Origin: Ignavibacteriaceae bacterium
Lineage (GTDB): Bacteria; Bacteroidota; Ignavibacteria; Ignavibacteriales; Ignavibacteriaceae
Direction: 5' to 3'
DNA length: 64,000 nt
Assembly (NCBI GenBank): GCA_013360295.1
Contig: JABWCL010000007.1
Location: forward strand, 61,112 to 125,111
In this document: piece by piece, positions 16,934 through 25,858 of the stretch
Position numbering within the stretch: position 1 is the stretch's first letter
How the letters are laid out: the number at the start of each line of letters is the position of its first letter
Translations under genes and position numbers: made by a program
Notes under the pieces: generated by a model
Database searches by the model: none
What the model was told of the DNA's origin: nothing
What the model saw: only the letters and a program-made list of their open reading frames with translations

Positions 16934-19663
16934 ATGCAACGCCTTGTATTAATTGATACTTTAGCCCTTGCATATAAAGCGTATTTTGCTTTTATACGCA
17001 ACCCATTACGAACAAAAACCGGCGAACCAACTTCGGCGGTTTTCGGTTTTGTGAATCAGTTTATCAAAATACTTGAAGACCTGAAACCAGATTATATTGC
17101 GGCGGCATTCGACTCGAAAGAGAAAACCATAAGGCACGAGATGTTCCCACTTTACAAATCTAACAGATCCGAAATGCCTGATGATATGGTACCGCAGATA
17201 GCAAGGATCCGTCAGGTAATTGAATCATTTTCTGTGAAAACTCTAATTAATCCCGGGTATGAGGCTGATGACATTATCGGTACGATCGCTAAGAAGTACG
17301 CTTCTTCAGAGATCGAAGTGCTTTGTGTTACACCCGATAAAGATTATATACAACTTCTGGAGGGAAACATTAAGCTTATTAAGCCAGGAAAAAGCACCGA
17401 AGAGATCGACATTATCACTTATGAAAAGGCGCAGGAATCATACGGTTTTGCTCCCGAACTGATGATAGATTATCTGGCTATCTTAGGGGATAAATCTGAT
17501 TTTATACCGGGGGTGAAGGGAATCGGTGAAGTCGGAGCATTGGAGTTGATTTCGAAATTTGGAAGCCTTGAAAATATTTACTCAAATTTAGATATAGTTG
17601 AGAAAAAATCTATTAGAGATAAATTGATAGCTGATAGGGATAACGCATTCCTCTCCAAAAAGCTTGCAACTATCATTCTTGATGTCCCTTTTGAAATCTC
17701 GCTCGATGAACTGAAATTCTCAGGAGTCGAATTCAATGAAATCGTACCGCTATTTGAAGAACTTGAATTCAAAAATTCCATTCTCCGGGTACGTAAGCTA
17801 TTCTCTGCCGGTGATGGCGATTTCGCAGATACTGAATCGGAGGAAATCAGACGGCATAATTCCTCAGCCGTAAAATATATATTAGTGGAAAATGAGCTGC
17901 AATTCGAAGAGTTAGTTGAAATTTTGAAGAAATCTGCTGAATTTGCTTTTGACACTGAAACAAATTCAGAGGTTGCCTACTCCGCAGTCCTCGCCGGTAT
18001 TTCTTTCTGTGTCAAAGAAAAAACCGCTTATTATGTTCCAGTACTAGGAAACGGGATCAATAAAGGAGTAAGTCTGGAAAAAATTAAACAGCAACTTACA
18101 CCCGTTTTTGCTGATCCGGGCCTAAAGAAAATCTGCCAGAATGCGAAGTATGATATCGCCGTGCTCCGGAATGTTGGGATAGAAGTTAATGGTTTGGGCT
18201 TCGATACTATGCTGGCTTCCTATCTCATTGATCCTGATCAGAAACATGGTATGGATGAGTTGTCCAGGAAATATCTTAATTACTCCCCTATTCCAATTAC
18301 TTCGATTCTTGGTGAAAAAATCGATGCCAATAAAATTTTTTCAGCAGATTTGAATGAACTGGCGGTTTACTCAGCCGAGGATTCAGATGTAACATACCGG
18401 TTATACAAAACATTTATTGGTATTCTAAAGAAAAATAATCTGGATAAACTCGCCTATTCCATTGAATTTCCATTAGTTACGGTGCTTGAAGACATGGAAA
18501 GAACGGGAATACGAATTGACCAGGACTCGCTCAGAGCGTTAAGTAAGGAATTAGAGAAGCAGGCTGACGAAATCACAAAGAATATTCACAATGTTGCAGG
18601 CGAGATTTTTAATATAAACTCAAATCAGCAATTACAGAAAATTCTCTTCGAGAAACTTAATCTTCCAAAAACAAAAAAAACGAAGACTGGATTTTCAACA
18701 GATGCACAGGCTTTAGAGGGTCTTAAAGGAGAGCACGTAATTATTGATTTTATATTAAATTACAGACAGTTAACTAAACTGAAGTCGACATACACAGATT
18801 CTCTTCCTAATTTAATTAATCCAAAGACCGGAAAGGTTCATACTTCTTATAATCAAACAGTTGCAGCTACCGGCAGACTGTCAAGTCAGAATCCGAATCT
18901 GCAGAATATTCCCGTGCGGACTGACCTGGGGAAAGAAATCAGGCGCTCTTTTGTACCATCAGACGATAATCACTTACTACTTAGCGCTGATTATAGTCAG
19001 ATAGAACTTAGAATTCTCGCAAGTATCTGCGAGGATAAGGGATTGACGAGTGCATTTGAGAACGGTGAGGATATTCACAGGAGCACGGCAGCCCTGGTGT
19101 TTAGCGTGCCTCCTGCGGAAGTGACCCCTGATATGAGGAGGAAGGCAAAAGAGGTTAACTTTGGTATACTGTATGGAATCGGTGCTTTTGGATTAAAAAC
19201 AAGACTTGGCATTAACCAGCAACACGCCAAAGAAATAATAGACACGTATTTCAGTGCCTTTAATAAGGTCAAGGGATATATGGACAATTCCATCAGCTTT
19301 GCCCGGTCAAAAGGTTATTCTGAGACAATGCTTGGAAGAAGACGCTACCTGAGGAATATAAACAGCAGCAATTTTGTGGTCAGACAGTTTGAAGAACGGG
19401 TTGCAATAAACATGCCAATCCAGGGTACTGCAGCTGATATGATAAAGATCGCGATGATTAACGTTTTTAATGAAATGCAAAAGCGGCAATTAAAGTCAAA
19501 AATGATTCTTCAGGTGCATGATGAGTTAGTCTTCGATACAGTAATAGATGAACTGGATGAGCTCAAAGAACTTGTCGTAAACGGGATGCAGAATGCCCTT
19601 CCCCTAAAAGTGCCGGTTATTGTTGATACTGGGACAGGCAAGAACTGGCTGGATGCTCATTAA
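16934..19663 (+). CDS. polA: DNA polymerase I
   Basis: Repair and Okazaki-fragment polymerase. It has 909 residues with three domains. The 5'-3' exonuclease (about 1-290) contains YEADDIIGTIA. The 3'-5' proofreading domain (about 310-500) keeps FDTETNS (DxE), QNAKYD and YSAEDSD, so proofreading looks intact. The polymerase domain contains DYSQIELRILA (motif A), RRKAKEVNFGILYGIG (motif B) and QVHDELVFD (motif C). It abuts the upstream permease gene, and its stop codon overlaps the convergent hpnE stop in the same TTAA. Confidence 0.97.
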   Translation: MQRLVLIDTLALAYKAYFAFIRNPLRTKTGEPTSAVFGFVNQFIKILEDLKPDYIAAAFDSKEKTIRHEMFPLYKSNRSEMPDDMVPQIARIRQVIESFSVKTLINPGYEADDIIGTIAKKYASSEIEVLCVTPDKDYIQLLEGNIKLIKPGKSTEEIDIITYEKAQESYGFAPELMIDYLAILGDKSDFIPGVKGIGEVGALELISKFGSLENIYSNLDIVEKKSIRDKLIADRDNAFLSKKLATIILDVPFEISLDELKFSGVEFNEIVPLFEELEFKNSILRVRKLFSAGDGDFADTESEEIRRHNSSAVKYILVENELQFEELVEILKKSAEFAFDTETNSEVAYSAVLAGISFCVKEKTAYYVPVLGNGINKGVSLEKIKQQLTPVFADPGLKKICQNAKYDIAVLRNVGIEVNGLGFDTMLASYLIDPDQKHGMDELSRKYLNYSPIPITSILGEKIDANKIFSADLNELAVYSAEDSDVTYRLYKTFIGILKKNNLDKLAYSIEFPLVTVLEDMERTGIRIDQDSLRALSKELEKQADEITKNIHNVAGEIFNINSNQQLQKILFEKLNLPKTKKTKTGFSTDAQALEGLKGEHVIIDFILNYRQLTKLKSTYTDSLPNLINPKTGKVHTSYNQTVAATGRLSSQNPNLQNIPVRTDLGKEIRRSFVPSDDNHLLLSADYSQIELRILASICEDKGLTSAFENGEDIHRSTAALVFSVPPAEVTPDMRRKAKEVNFGILYGIGAFGLKTRLGINQQHAKEIIDTYFSAFNKVKGYMDNSISFARSKGYSETMLGRRRYLRNINSSNFVVRQFEERVAINMPIQGTAADMIKIAMINVFNEMQKRQLKSKMILQVHDELVFDTVIDELDELKELVVNGMQNALPLKVPVIVDTGTGKNWLDAH

Positions 19664-20943
19664 GACATACTTTTGATTACTAACTCAGATGCTTTCTTAC
19701 CGCTTTTAATCGCCCCTTCAATAGTGGAAGGAAGCCCGGTATCTGTGTAATCTCCGGCAAGAAACAGGTTGCTATAGTTTGTTATGGCTGAAATTCTGGA
19801 CTTCTGCAAATTAACAGAAGGAATAAAAGTTGCTCTCTTTTCTGTCAGTATTCTGATCTCCTCATCCGGAAGATCGGTGATGCCAAGTTTTTCACTCAAT
19901 TCCGTTTTTATCAGATTCAAAAAATTGTCTTTTCCCTTTTCATACAGCTCTTTCGCGGAACTTATCACGAGGCTGAAATGATTCTCGTGGAAGAATATCC
20001 AGTGAATAACAGAATTAAAAAAACCGGTAAAGCTATTTGGCGGATACTCAGTCTTTCTCAAAACATGTACCGACACAATCAGAGAATGACTATATTTATC
20101 TAACAGGTCAGGATAAGAAATTATATTCTTGACTATGTCAGAATGAACCGGAGCGGCGATAATCACAAAATCAAAATTTCTGATTTCTCGTTGTTCTGTA
20201 ATTACAGCGAGCACTTTCCTATCGGAAGTTATTACCTTCTTTACCCTCTCGCTCAGTGTTATCACACCTTCACTTCTTTTTATTAATTCGACAGCAGGAA
20301 CAATAAGTAGTCTTGACAGTCCTGTCTTAGGTACTAATAGGCTGCTTTCCCTGGTTCCTCTCATAAACATTTCGGTAATCACCAACCTCAAAACAGAGGC
20401 AGAAGCCTCTTCCGGTTTACAATTCAGGGCACTCACTATCATCAGACGCCAGAATTCCCGGAGTCTTGGCGCATCCTGCCCCATAGATTTCAACCACTCT
20501 TCAGCATTTAGCGCATAAGGAGAATCACTGAAAATCCTAAGACCGGTAATAAATTTCATCAGAGATATTTTTTCGCTCAAAGAAAAGTAATTAAATCCAA
20601 GTAATCCCAGAATCAGGTTTAGCGGGAATGGAATTTTCCCCGGAACCTTAAGGTGATATTTTTGCTGTCCGTCCTGAAATAATGCGCTGAGGCTCTCAGG
20701 AAATTGAAGTAAATGAAGAGAGTTGATAATATTAAGGTATTCTAAGGTGTACGAATAGCAGCCCATAAGAAGATGCTGGCCATTATCGAGTTCAATACCT
20801 GTCCTGGAGTCAATGAAAGAGTAAGCCCTTCCGCCAAGTTTTGGTGAGGATTCGAGAAGTTCAATGCTGATGTTTTTTTGAGAAAGGTGAACTGCCGCGG
20901 ATAATCCGGCTAATCCCCCTCCTATTATCAGACACCGGGTCAT
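19660..20943 (-). CDS. hpnE: Squalene-associated FAD-dependent desaturase (HpnE)
   Basis: Amine-oxidase-fold flavoprotein thought to convert hydroxysqualene to squalene, the last step of the HpnCDE route. It has 427 residues. It begins with a Rossmann FAD-binding motif, IIGGGLAGLSAAVHL, followed by ESSPKLGGRAYSF. Near the C-terminus LFLAGDYTDTGLPSTIEGA is the usual second FAD-contact segment of this family. It starts on the last base of hpnD and is the third gene of the hpnC-hpnD-hpnE set, which supports this assignment over a generic phytoene desaturase. Confidence 0.92.
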   Translation of the reverse strand: MTRCLIIGGGLAGLSAAVHLSQKNISIELLESSPKLGGRAYSFIDSRTGIELDNGQHLLMGCYSYTLEYLNIINSLHLLQFPESLSALFQDGQQKYHLKVPGKIPFPLNLILGLLGFNYFSLSEKISLMKFITGLRIFSDSPYALNAEEWLKSMGQDAPRLREFWRLMIVSALNCKPEEASASVLRLVITEMFMRGTRESSLLVPKTGLSRLLIVPAVELIKRSEGVITLSERVKKVITSDRKVLAVITEQREIRNFDFVIIAAPVHSDIVKNIISYPDLLDKYSHSLIVSVHVLRKTEYPPNSFTGFFNSVIHWIFFHENHFSLVISSAKELYEKGKDNFLNLIKTELSEKLGITDLPDEEIRILTEKRATFIPSVNLQKSRISAITNYSNLFLAGDYTDTGLPSTIEGAIKSGKKASELVIKSMS

Positions 20944-21788
20944 TAATAAACCAGGCTGTACTTAGCCCATACTCCCAGGGAAATGCCGACCTTTTCGAAT
21001 TTCGATATTTTTATATTATTATTAAACACATCATATTTCGCCTGGATTATTCTTTCGAGGGTCCTGAAATAGATATGCTGCATTGCCCGTGCCGCAAACA
21101 TTGAACCCTTATCGTCAAGAGCCAGATTTTCAGTCGCGAGATTAAAATAATGTTTAGCTCTTTCTGCCTGGTATTCCATCAACTGAATGAACTTTACATT
21201 ATACACTCTGTTGAATAGATCTGATTCAGAATAATCGAAAAGATGAAGGTCTTCGCGTGGAATATATATCCTGTCTTTTTGTGCATCCTTGTTTACATCC
21301 CTTATAATATTTGTAAGCTGAAGGGCAATACCCAGATTTTCGGCAAATGCTTTAGCGCTCTCGTGCTTATACCCAAATATTTCTATACACATCATTCCGA
21401 CTGTTGAGGCAACCCTGTAACAATACAACCGAAGTTCCTCAAATGTTTCATACCGGTTTTGGCTAAGGTCCATCTCCATGCCCCGAATTAGATCGAAGAA
21501 ATGGTGAATCGGGATATTGAACTGCTGAATAGTACCTGCGAGGGTATTCAAAAGAGGATACTGCGAGCGATTCAGCATAGCCTGCTCCAGCTCTCTTCTC
21601 CAACTTAATAAACGCTGGTATTTGGAATCTTTGTTATCAAGTCCTTCATCAACAATATCATCCGTCTCCCGGCAGAAGGCATAGACGGTATTCATCGCGT
21701 CTCTCTTCGGGGGGGGCAGGAGATTAAAAGCATAATAAAAACTACTTTTGCTCTTTTTGGATATTTCTTTTGCTGACTCTATACTCAA
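20943..21788 (-). CDS. hpnD: Presqualene diphosphate synthase (HpnD)
   Basis: Head-to-head prenyltransferase that joins two farnesyl diphosphates to presqualene diphosphate. It has 281 residues of the all-helical squalene/phytoene synthase fold. The first Asp-rich motif is CRETDDIVDEG (about residue 40) and the second region is LTNIIRDVNKDAQKDRIYIP. It overlaps hpnC by 4 nt and hpnE by 1 nt. HpnD versus HpnC is assigned from the more typical second Asp motif here and the gene order. Confidence 0.9.
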   Translation of the reverse strand: MSIESAKEISKKSKSSFYYAFNLLPPPKRDAMNTVYAFCRETDDIVDEGLDNKDSKYQRLLSWRRELEQAMLNRSQYPLLNTLAGTIQQFNIPIHHFFDLIRGMEMDLSQNRYETFEELRLYCYRVASTVGMMCIEIFGYKHESAKAFAENLGIALQLTNIIRDVNKDAQKDRIYIPREDLHLFDYSESDLFNRVYNVKFIQLMEYQAERAKHYFNLATENLALDDKGSMFAARAMQHIYFRTLERIIQAKYDVFNNNIKISKFEKVGISLGVWAKYSLVY

Positions 21789-22624
21789 GTGAGTGATCTG
21801 AATAATAATTTAATAAAATCTAATTTATGTAATTTCGGTCTTTTTTCAAGCACCATATAATCACTGCGGATTATTTTTTTTAATATTTCTTCTCCCCCGA
21901 GGATCGTCCATTTGATCTCATACCTTAATCTTCGGGGAAGGAATTTAAGAAGTTTCCGTCCCTGATCATACAGGGTCATATTCCGGTTTATGTTGAAACG
22001 AAGAAGTTCCTGTAAATTTTGTGAGGACGAAGATCCGCCGAATTCATTTTCACTTACATTAAACCGGGATAATTCCTCTAAGGGAATATATATTCTTCCC
22101 TTTTTATAATCAATAGATAAATCCTGATAAAAGTTGGTTAATTGCAGCCCGGTACAAATGTTATCCGAGTAGAGCATTGCTTCCTCTTCCCTGATTCCGT
22201 GTAACTGGAGAATCAACCTTCCAACCGTATTCGCTGATCGCCTGCAGTAGGACTCGACCTCACTGAATGTATTATACCGGTTTGTGTCTACATCCTGTCT
22301 GAAGGCGCTCAACAAATCAAAAAAGAGGCCCGGAGTCAAATCGTATTCATTAATAGTGTTTTTGAGCGCCTGGTCGAAATGAGTAAGAAATGTATTGTTT
22401 AATGTATCCGAGAATCTATCTTTGAATTCATTCAGCCTGCTTATACGCTCGTGAGGAGAAAAATCACCTTCGTCCGCAATATCGTCGGCTGTCCTTGCAA
22501 ACCAGTAAATGATAGCGATGTGTTTTTGTAAATCTTTTGGAAGAAGGAAAGAAACTACGGGAAAATTCTCGTAATGAGACTTTACGAATTCGAGGGAAAG
22601 ACTGTAGGCTGCATCATTATCCAT
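21785..22624 (-). CDS. hpnC: Hydroxysqualene synthase (HpnC)
   Basis: Squalene/phytoene synthase-fold enzyme believed to turn presqualene diphosphate into hydroxysqualene. With the start at ATG 22624 it has 279 residues. First Asp motif ARTADDIADEGD, second region LTNFYQDLSIDYKKGRIYIP. The open frame continues to 22687, but those extra codons are read through the 3' part of tRNA-Leu and are not protein. The order hpnC-hpnD-hpnE with 1-4 nt overlaps indicates a single operon. Confidence 0.9.
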   Translation of the reverse strand: MDNDAAYSLSLEFVKSHYENFPVVSFLLPKDLQKHIAIIYWFARTADDIADEGDFSPHERISRLNEFKDRFSDTLNNTFLTHFDQALKNTINEYDLTPGLFFDLLSAFRQDVDTNRYNTFSEVESYCRRSANTVGRLILQLHGIREEEAMLYSDNICTGLQLTNFYQDLSIDYKKGRIYIPLEELSRFNVSENEFGGSSSSQNLQELLRFNINRNMTLYDQGRKLLKFLPRRLRYEIKWTILGGEEILKKIIRSDYMVLEKRPKLHKLDFIKLLFRSLT

Positions 22625-22643
22625 GATGCTTCCCAAAATAAGA

Positions 22644-22730
22644 TGGTGCCCGGAGCAGGACTCGAACCTGTACGCCGTTGCCGGCACTAGACCCTGAACC
22701 TAGCGCGTCTACCAATTCCGCCATCCGGGC
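22644..22730 (-). tRNA. tRNA-Leu (anticodon CAG)
   Basis: An 87-nt cloverleaf on the minus strand. The acceptor arms GCCCGGA and TCCGGGC pair, the D-arm is GGCGGAATTGGTAGACGC, the anticodon loop reads TTCAGGG, a long variable arm typical of class II tRNAs is present, and the T-loop is GTTCGAGTCC. The 3' CCA is encoded. It lies 7 nt downstream of the penicillin-binding protein gene and 19 nt before hpnC, so it may be processed from a longer transcript. Confidence 0.97.
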
Positions 22731-22737
22731 ATTAAAA

Positions 22738-24957
22738 TCACCAACTTGATTCCCCTGTATTACCGCGATTTGTTCGTGGAGTACCACCGTGAATCGAACA
22801 ATTTGCCGGTAGTTTTGAGGTAACGGCAAGATCTACAATCTTAACCGGACATCCTTCATTTGCCAGCACATATTCCCCCTGATCCAAAGCATCTTTGCAA
22901 AACTCATAACTTCCTACACCTGAAGGAAGTTCAAAATATTTTAATGGCAGCTTGATCTGGGCATAGGCTTCAGCCATAAACTTCGCCCAAATGGGCATTG
23001 CAGCTCGTGCTCCCTGACCGTACCAACCATTAAACTTGACTCTTCTGTCATCAAATCCAACCCATACAGTTCCTACTAACTGTGGAGTAAACCCTACGAA
23101 CCAGGCATCAGCATAATCCTGAGTTGTTCCGGTCTTCCCGGCAGCAGGTCTGTGGAAATATCTCCTGACTCCCGCACCTGTCCCATAACTAAGGACGTCT
23201 TGCATCATATTTGTTACAATTGCGGATGTTTGAGGGGATATTGCTTCCCTGAATTCCGGATTAAATTCGTCAAGCAAGATACCATTTTTATCTTCAATTC
23301 GCAATATAGAAATTGGTTTTACATATATCCCATCGTTCGCTAAGGTGGAATATGCTGCTGCCAATTCAAGAGGAACCACTTCAGATGTACCAAGAGCAAT
23401 AGAAGGGTAAGGACTTAATGCGGTATTAATCCCCATCCTTTTGGCGTATTTAACTACCTGGTTTGGTGGCGCAATTTCAGAGATTGTTAATCTTCCCGCG
23501 ATAACGTTCACCGATTTCGCTAATCCTTCCCGTAATGTCATATACCCGCCATATTCAAAGTCACTGTTATCAGGCGACCAGCCTTCGTAATCAAATTTCT
23601 GGTTAAGTAACGGATAAGAGGGGTAGTATCCATTATCAACAGCTACGGCATATACCAGTGGCTTAAACGACGAACCAGGCTGCCTTCTGATCTGTGTGAC
23701 GTGATTCAGACCGTAAGCAAATTCCTGATTTTGTCCGCCCACCATAACTCTTATATGACCGTTTTTAGGGTCAATTATCACAAAACCCGCCTGAATAGTA
23801 CTCTCAATTGCCCTGATACTCTCCACATAACTGGGATCATTTTTCAATTTGTAATAATAATTGTTCTTTTCGGCTACCCCGGTTATAGCCTTGTATTCAG
23901 GTGAAGTCTTTATGTTTTTATCAACAAGCGCGTTTAATATGCTTTTATTTCTGTCCCAGTTCCAGTTCTTATTAAAAATTCCCTGGTACTCAAGAAGATG
24001 ATCAGCCACCACTTTATTCGCTATTCTTTGCATTCTAAGATCAATTGTAGTGTAGATACTGAGTCCATCACGATATAAGTCATACCCATAGCGTTCACGC
24101 ATATCTTCCATTTGCTGCCGGATATGCTCCATAAAGTGAGGCGCGTCGTTTTTCAGTCTGACTTTTTGCCCTCTTGCCAGTACAATGCGTTCCTGTTTTG
24201 CTCTATTAAAAGTTGCTTCATTTATATATTCCATATCATACAGGTTTTTTAGAACAACATTGCGCCTGCGGAACGCATTCTCCATCCTTCTCTCCGGATC
24301 GTAAACAACGGATGATTTCAGGAGGGCAATTAATAGGGCTCCCTCAGTCAAGGACAGATCTTTTGCTTTTTTATCAAAGTATATTTTAGAAGCAGTTTCA
24401 ATTCCATAAGCGCTTTTTCCAAAGTAGGAAATGTTCAGGTAGAGCTCCAGAATTTCCTTCTTAGTATAATTTTTTTCGATCTGAACTGCGGTAATCCATT
24501 CCCTTACTTTACGGATCACTTTACCAAAATCGGATTCATTCTTCTCTTTGAGGTTATAAAGGTTTCGCGCTAACTGCTGTGTTATTGTACTAGCCCCTTC
24601 TTTTGAGAATGTAAGAACATTTTTTATCATCGCTTTGATGAACCTGTCCATATCGACGCCCCAGTGAGAATAAAACTTCCGGTCTTCTGTGGCGATCAGC
24701 GCATTGATAAGGTGCGCGGGAACGCTGTCAATGTCAGTTTCAATCCGGTTCTCAATGAAAAATTGACCAAGTAATTCACCATCAATACTATAGACCTTAC
24801 TGGCGAGGTAGGGAACAGGATTTTCAAGTTCTTCCAGAGACGGCAGCCCGGAAACGATATATATTCCGAATCCAATAAATATAAGCAACAAAAAAGTTGA
24901 AATAGCTATTTTCAGTTTTCTGTTTTTTGAACTGTTTTTATTTTGTTGTGTCTGCAT
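22738..24957 (-). CDS. mrcA: Class A penicillin-binding protein (PBP1A-type)
   Basis: Bifunctional peptidoglycan synthase: glycosyltransferase polymerises lipid II and transpeptidase cross-links. It has 739 residues. Signal anchor helix at about 15-35; GT51 domain at about 60-240 with catalytic EDRKFYSHWGVD and ITQQLARNLY; transpeptidase with SxxK in PGSSFKPLVYAVA, the SVN triad member in LAKSVNVIAGR, and KTGTT in AAGKTGTTQDYADAW. It overlaps lpxH by 20 nt. The symbol reflects family resemblance; mrcA versus pbpC-like naming is not certain. Confidence 0.94.
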   Translation of the reverse strand: MQTQQNKNSSKNRKLKIAISTFLLLIFIGFGIYIVSGLPSLEELENPVPYLASKVYSIDGELLGQFFIENRIETDIDSVPAHLINALIATEDRKFYSHWGVDMDRFIKAMIKNVLTFSKEGASTITQQLARNLYNLKEKNESDFGKVIRKVREWITAVQIEKNYTKKEILELYLNISYFGKSAYGIETASKIYFDKKAKDLSLTEGALLIALLKSSVVYDPERRMENAFRRRNVVLKNLYDMEYINEATFNRAKQERIVLARGQKVRLKNDAPHFMEHIRQQMEDMRERYGYDLYRDGLSIYTTIDLRMQRIANKVVADHLLEYQGIFNKNWNWDRNKSILNALVDKNIKTSPEYKAITGVAEKNNYYYKLKNDPSYVESIRAIESTIQAGFVIIDPKNGHIRVMVGGQNQEFAYGLNHVTQIRRQPGSSFKPLVYAVAVDNGYYPSYPLLNQKFDYEGWSPDNSDFEYGGYMTLREGLAKSVNVIAGRLTISEIAPPNQVVKYAKRMGINTALSPYPSIALGTSEVVPLELAAAYSTLANDGIYVKPISILRIEDKNGILLDEFNPEFREAISPQTSAIVTNMMQDVLSYGTGAGVRRYFHRPAAGKTGTTQDYADAWFVGFTPQLVGTVWVGFDDRRVKFNGWYGQGARAAMPIWAKFMAEAYAQIKLPLKYFELPSGVGSYEFCKDALDQGEYVLANEGCPVKIVDLAVTSKLPANCSIHGGTPRTNRGNTGESSW

Positions 24958-25690
24958 CCGTAGTTAAGCTAAAATCAATAAATTCAAAATGTCCGTCTCG
25001 ATATCTTCCGAGACAAGGCATCTTGAGCCAAGTGCCGAGATTAATGTAATAACCGTTATTGTATTCTTCATAGGCCCGTTTATGTGTATGTCCCATTATA
25101 ATATAGTCTTTCCCCTTATCTATCAGGCCCTTTGAAAAATCAAAGAGTTTATCCCTTGGGTCTTTTTCGTATTTAACGGTGCTTTCTCTGCTCTTCTTGC
25201 TGGAACCTGAAGCAAACCAGATACCAAAATCTGGATGGAGCAGTGAATATAGGAATTGAATCTTTTTATTACGAAGAATCTTTTTCAGTATGTTATAAAG
25301 ATAGTCGTCTTTTATCAACCCGTCGCCGTGGGAAATAAAAAAATCCTTACCGTCCAGAGTACGTTCGATACTATCTTCATGCATCCTGACTTGCAGAACG
25401 TCCTCAAAAAAGTCTCTGTGCATAAAATCGTGATTCCCAATAACGTAGTGGACAGGTATTCCACTGCTCGTTATCTCGTGCAGCGCGGAGAGGGTTCTGA
25501 AATACCCCTTCTGGTACACTCTTTTATACTCAAACCAGTAGTCAAATAGATCGCCGACTATAAACAACTCTTTAGCGTCTTCACGAATTGATCGAAGGGC
25601 TTCGATCAGAAGGCTTTCCTTTTTCCATTCTTTATCACGGTTTTCGAGTCCTAAATGAACATCGGATAAAAAGTAATAACTATTTCTCAT
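24938..25690 (-). CDS. lpxH: UDP-2,3-diacylglucosamine diphosphatase-like metallophosphoesterase (LpxH)
   Basis: Calcineurin-like phosphoesterase likely to hydrolyse UDP-2,3-diacylglucosamine in lipid A synthesis. It has 250 residues. Metal ligands are in DVHLG, GDLFDYWF, GNHDF, SHGDG and GHTHKR, the order of the LpxH family. If correct, it implies a lipid A outer membrane. A related phosphoesterase with another substrate cannot be excluded because no other lpx gene is nearby. The 168-nt AT-rich stretch upstream, after the E1 gene, presumably holds its promoter. Confidence 0.85.
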   Translation of the reverse strand: MRNSYYFLSDVHLGLENRDKEWKKESLLIEALRSIREDAKELFIVGDLFDYWFEYKRVYQKGYFRTLSALHEITSSGIPVHYVIGNHDFMHRDFFEDVLQVRMHEDSIERTLDGKDFFISHGDGLIKDDYLYNILKKILRNKKIQFLYSLLHPDFGIWFASGSSKKSRESTVKYEKDPRDKLFDFSKGLIDKGKDYIIMGHTHKRAYEEYNNGYYINLGTWLKMPCLGRYRDGHFEFIDFSLTTDADTTK

Positions 25691-25858
25691 TCAACCAATC
25701 CGAATGCTTCTCACTAAATCGCATGAAACTGGTATATAACTTTCAATTTCAAAATATATAAAAATTAATTTACACAAAATCGTAACTATTTATCTGTAAT
25801 AAAGTTTATCATAATTAATTTACCGAATGCTGATGAATCAATTTCGATTCGCGCATGC

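Noticed and set aside
22625..22829. Open frames running through the tRNA-Leu region, including an N-terminal extension of hpnC and a separate 70-codon frame
   Set aside because: They are read through a complete tRNA gene; HpnC homology begins at ATG 22624.
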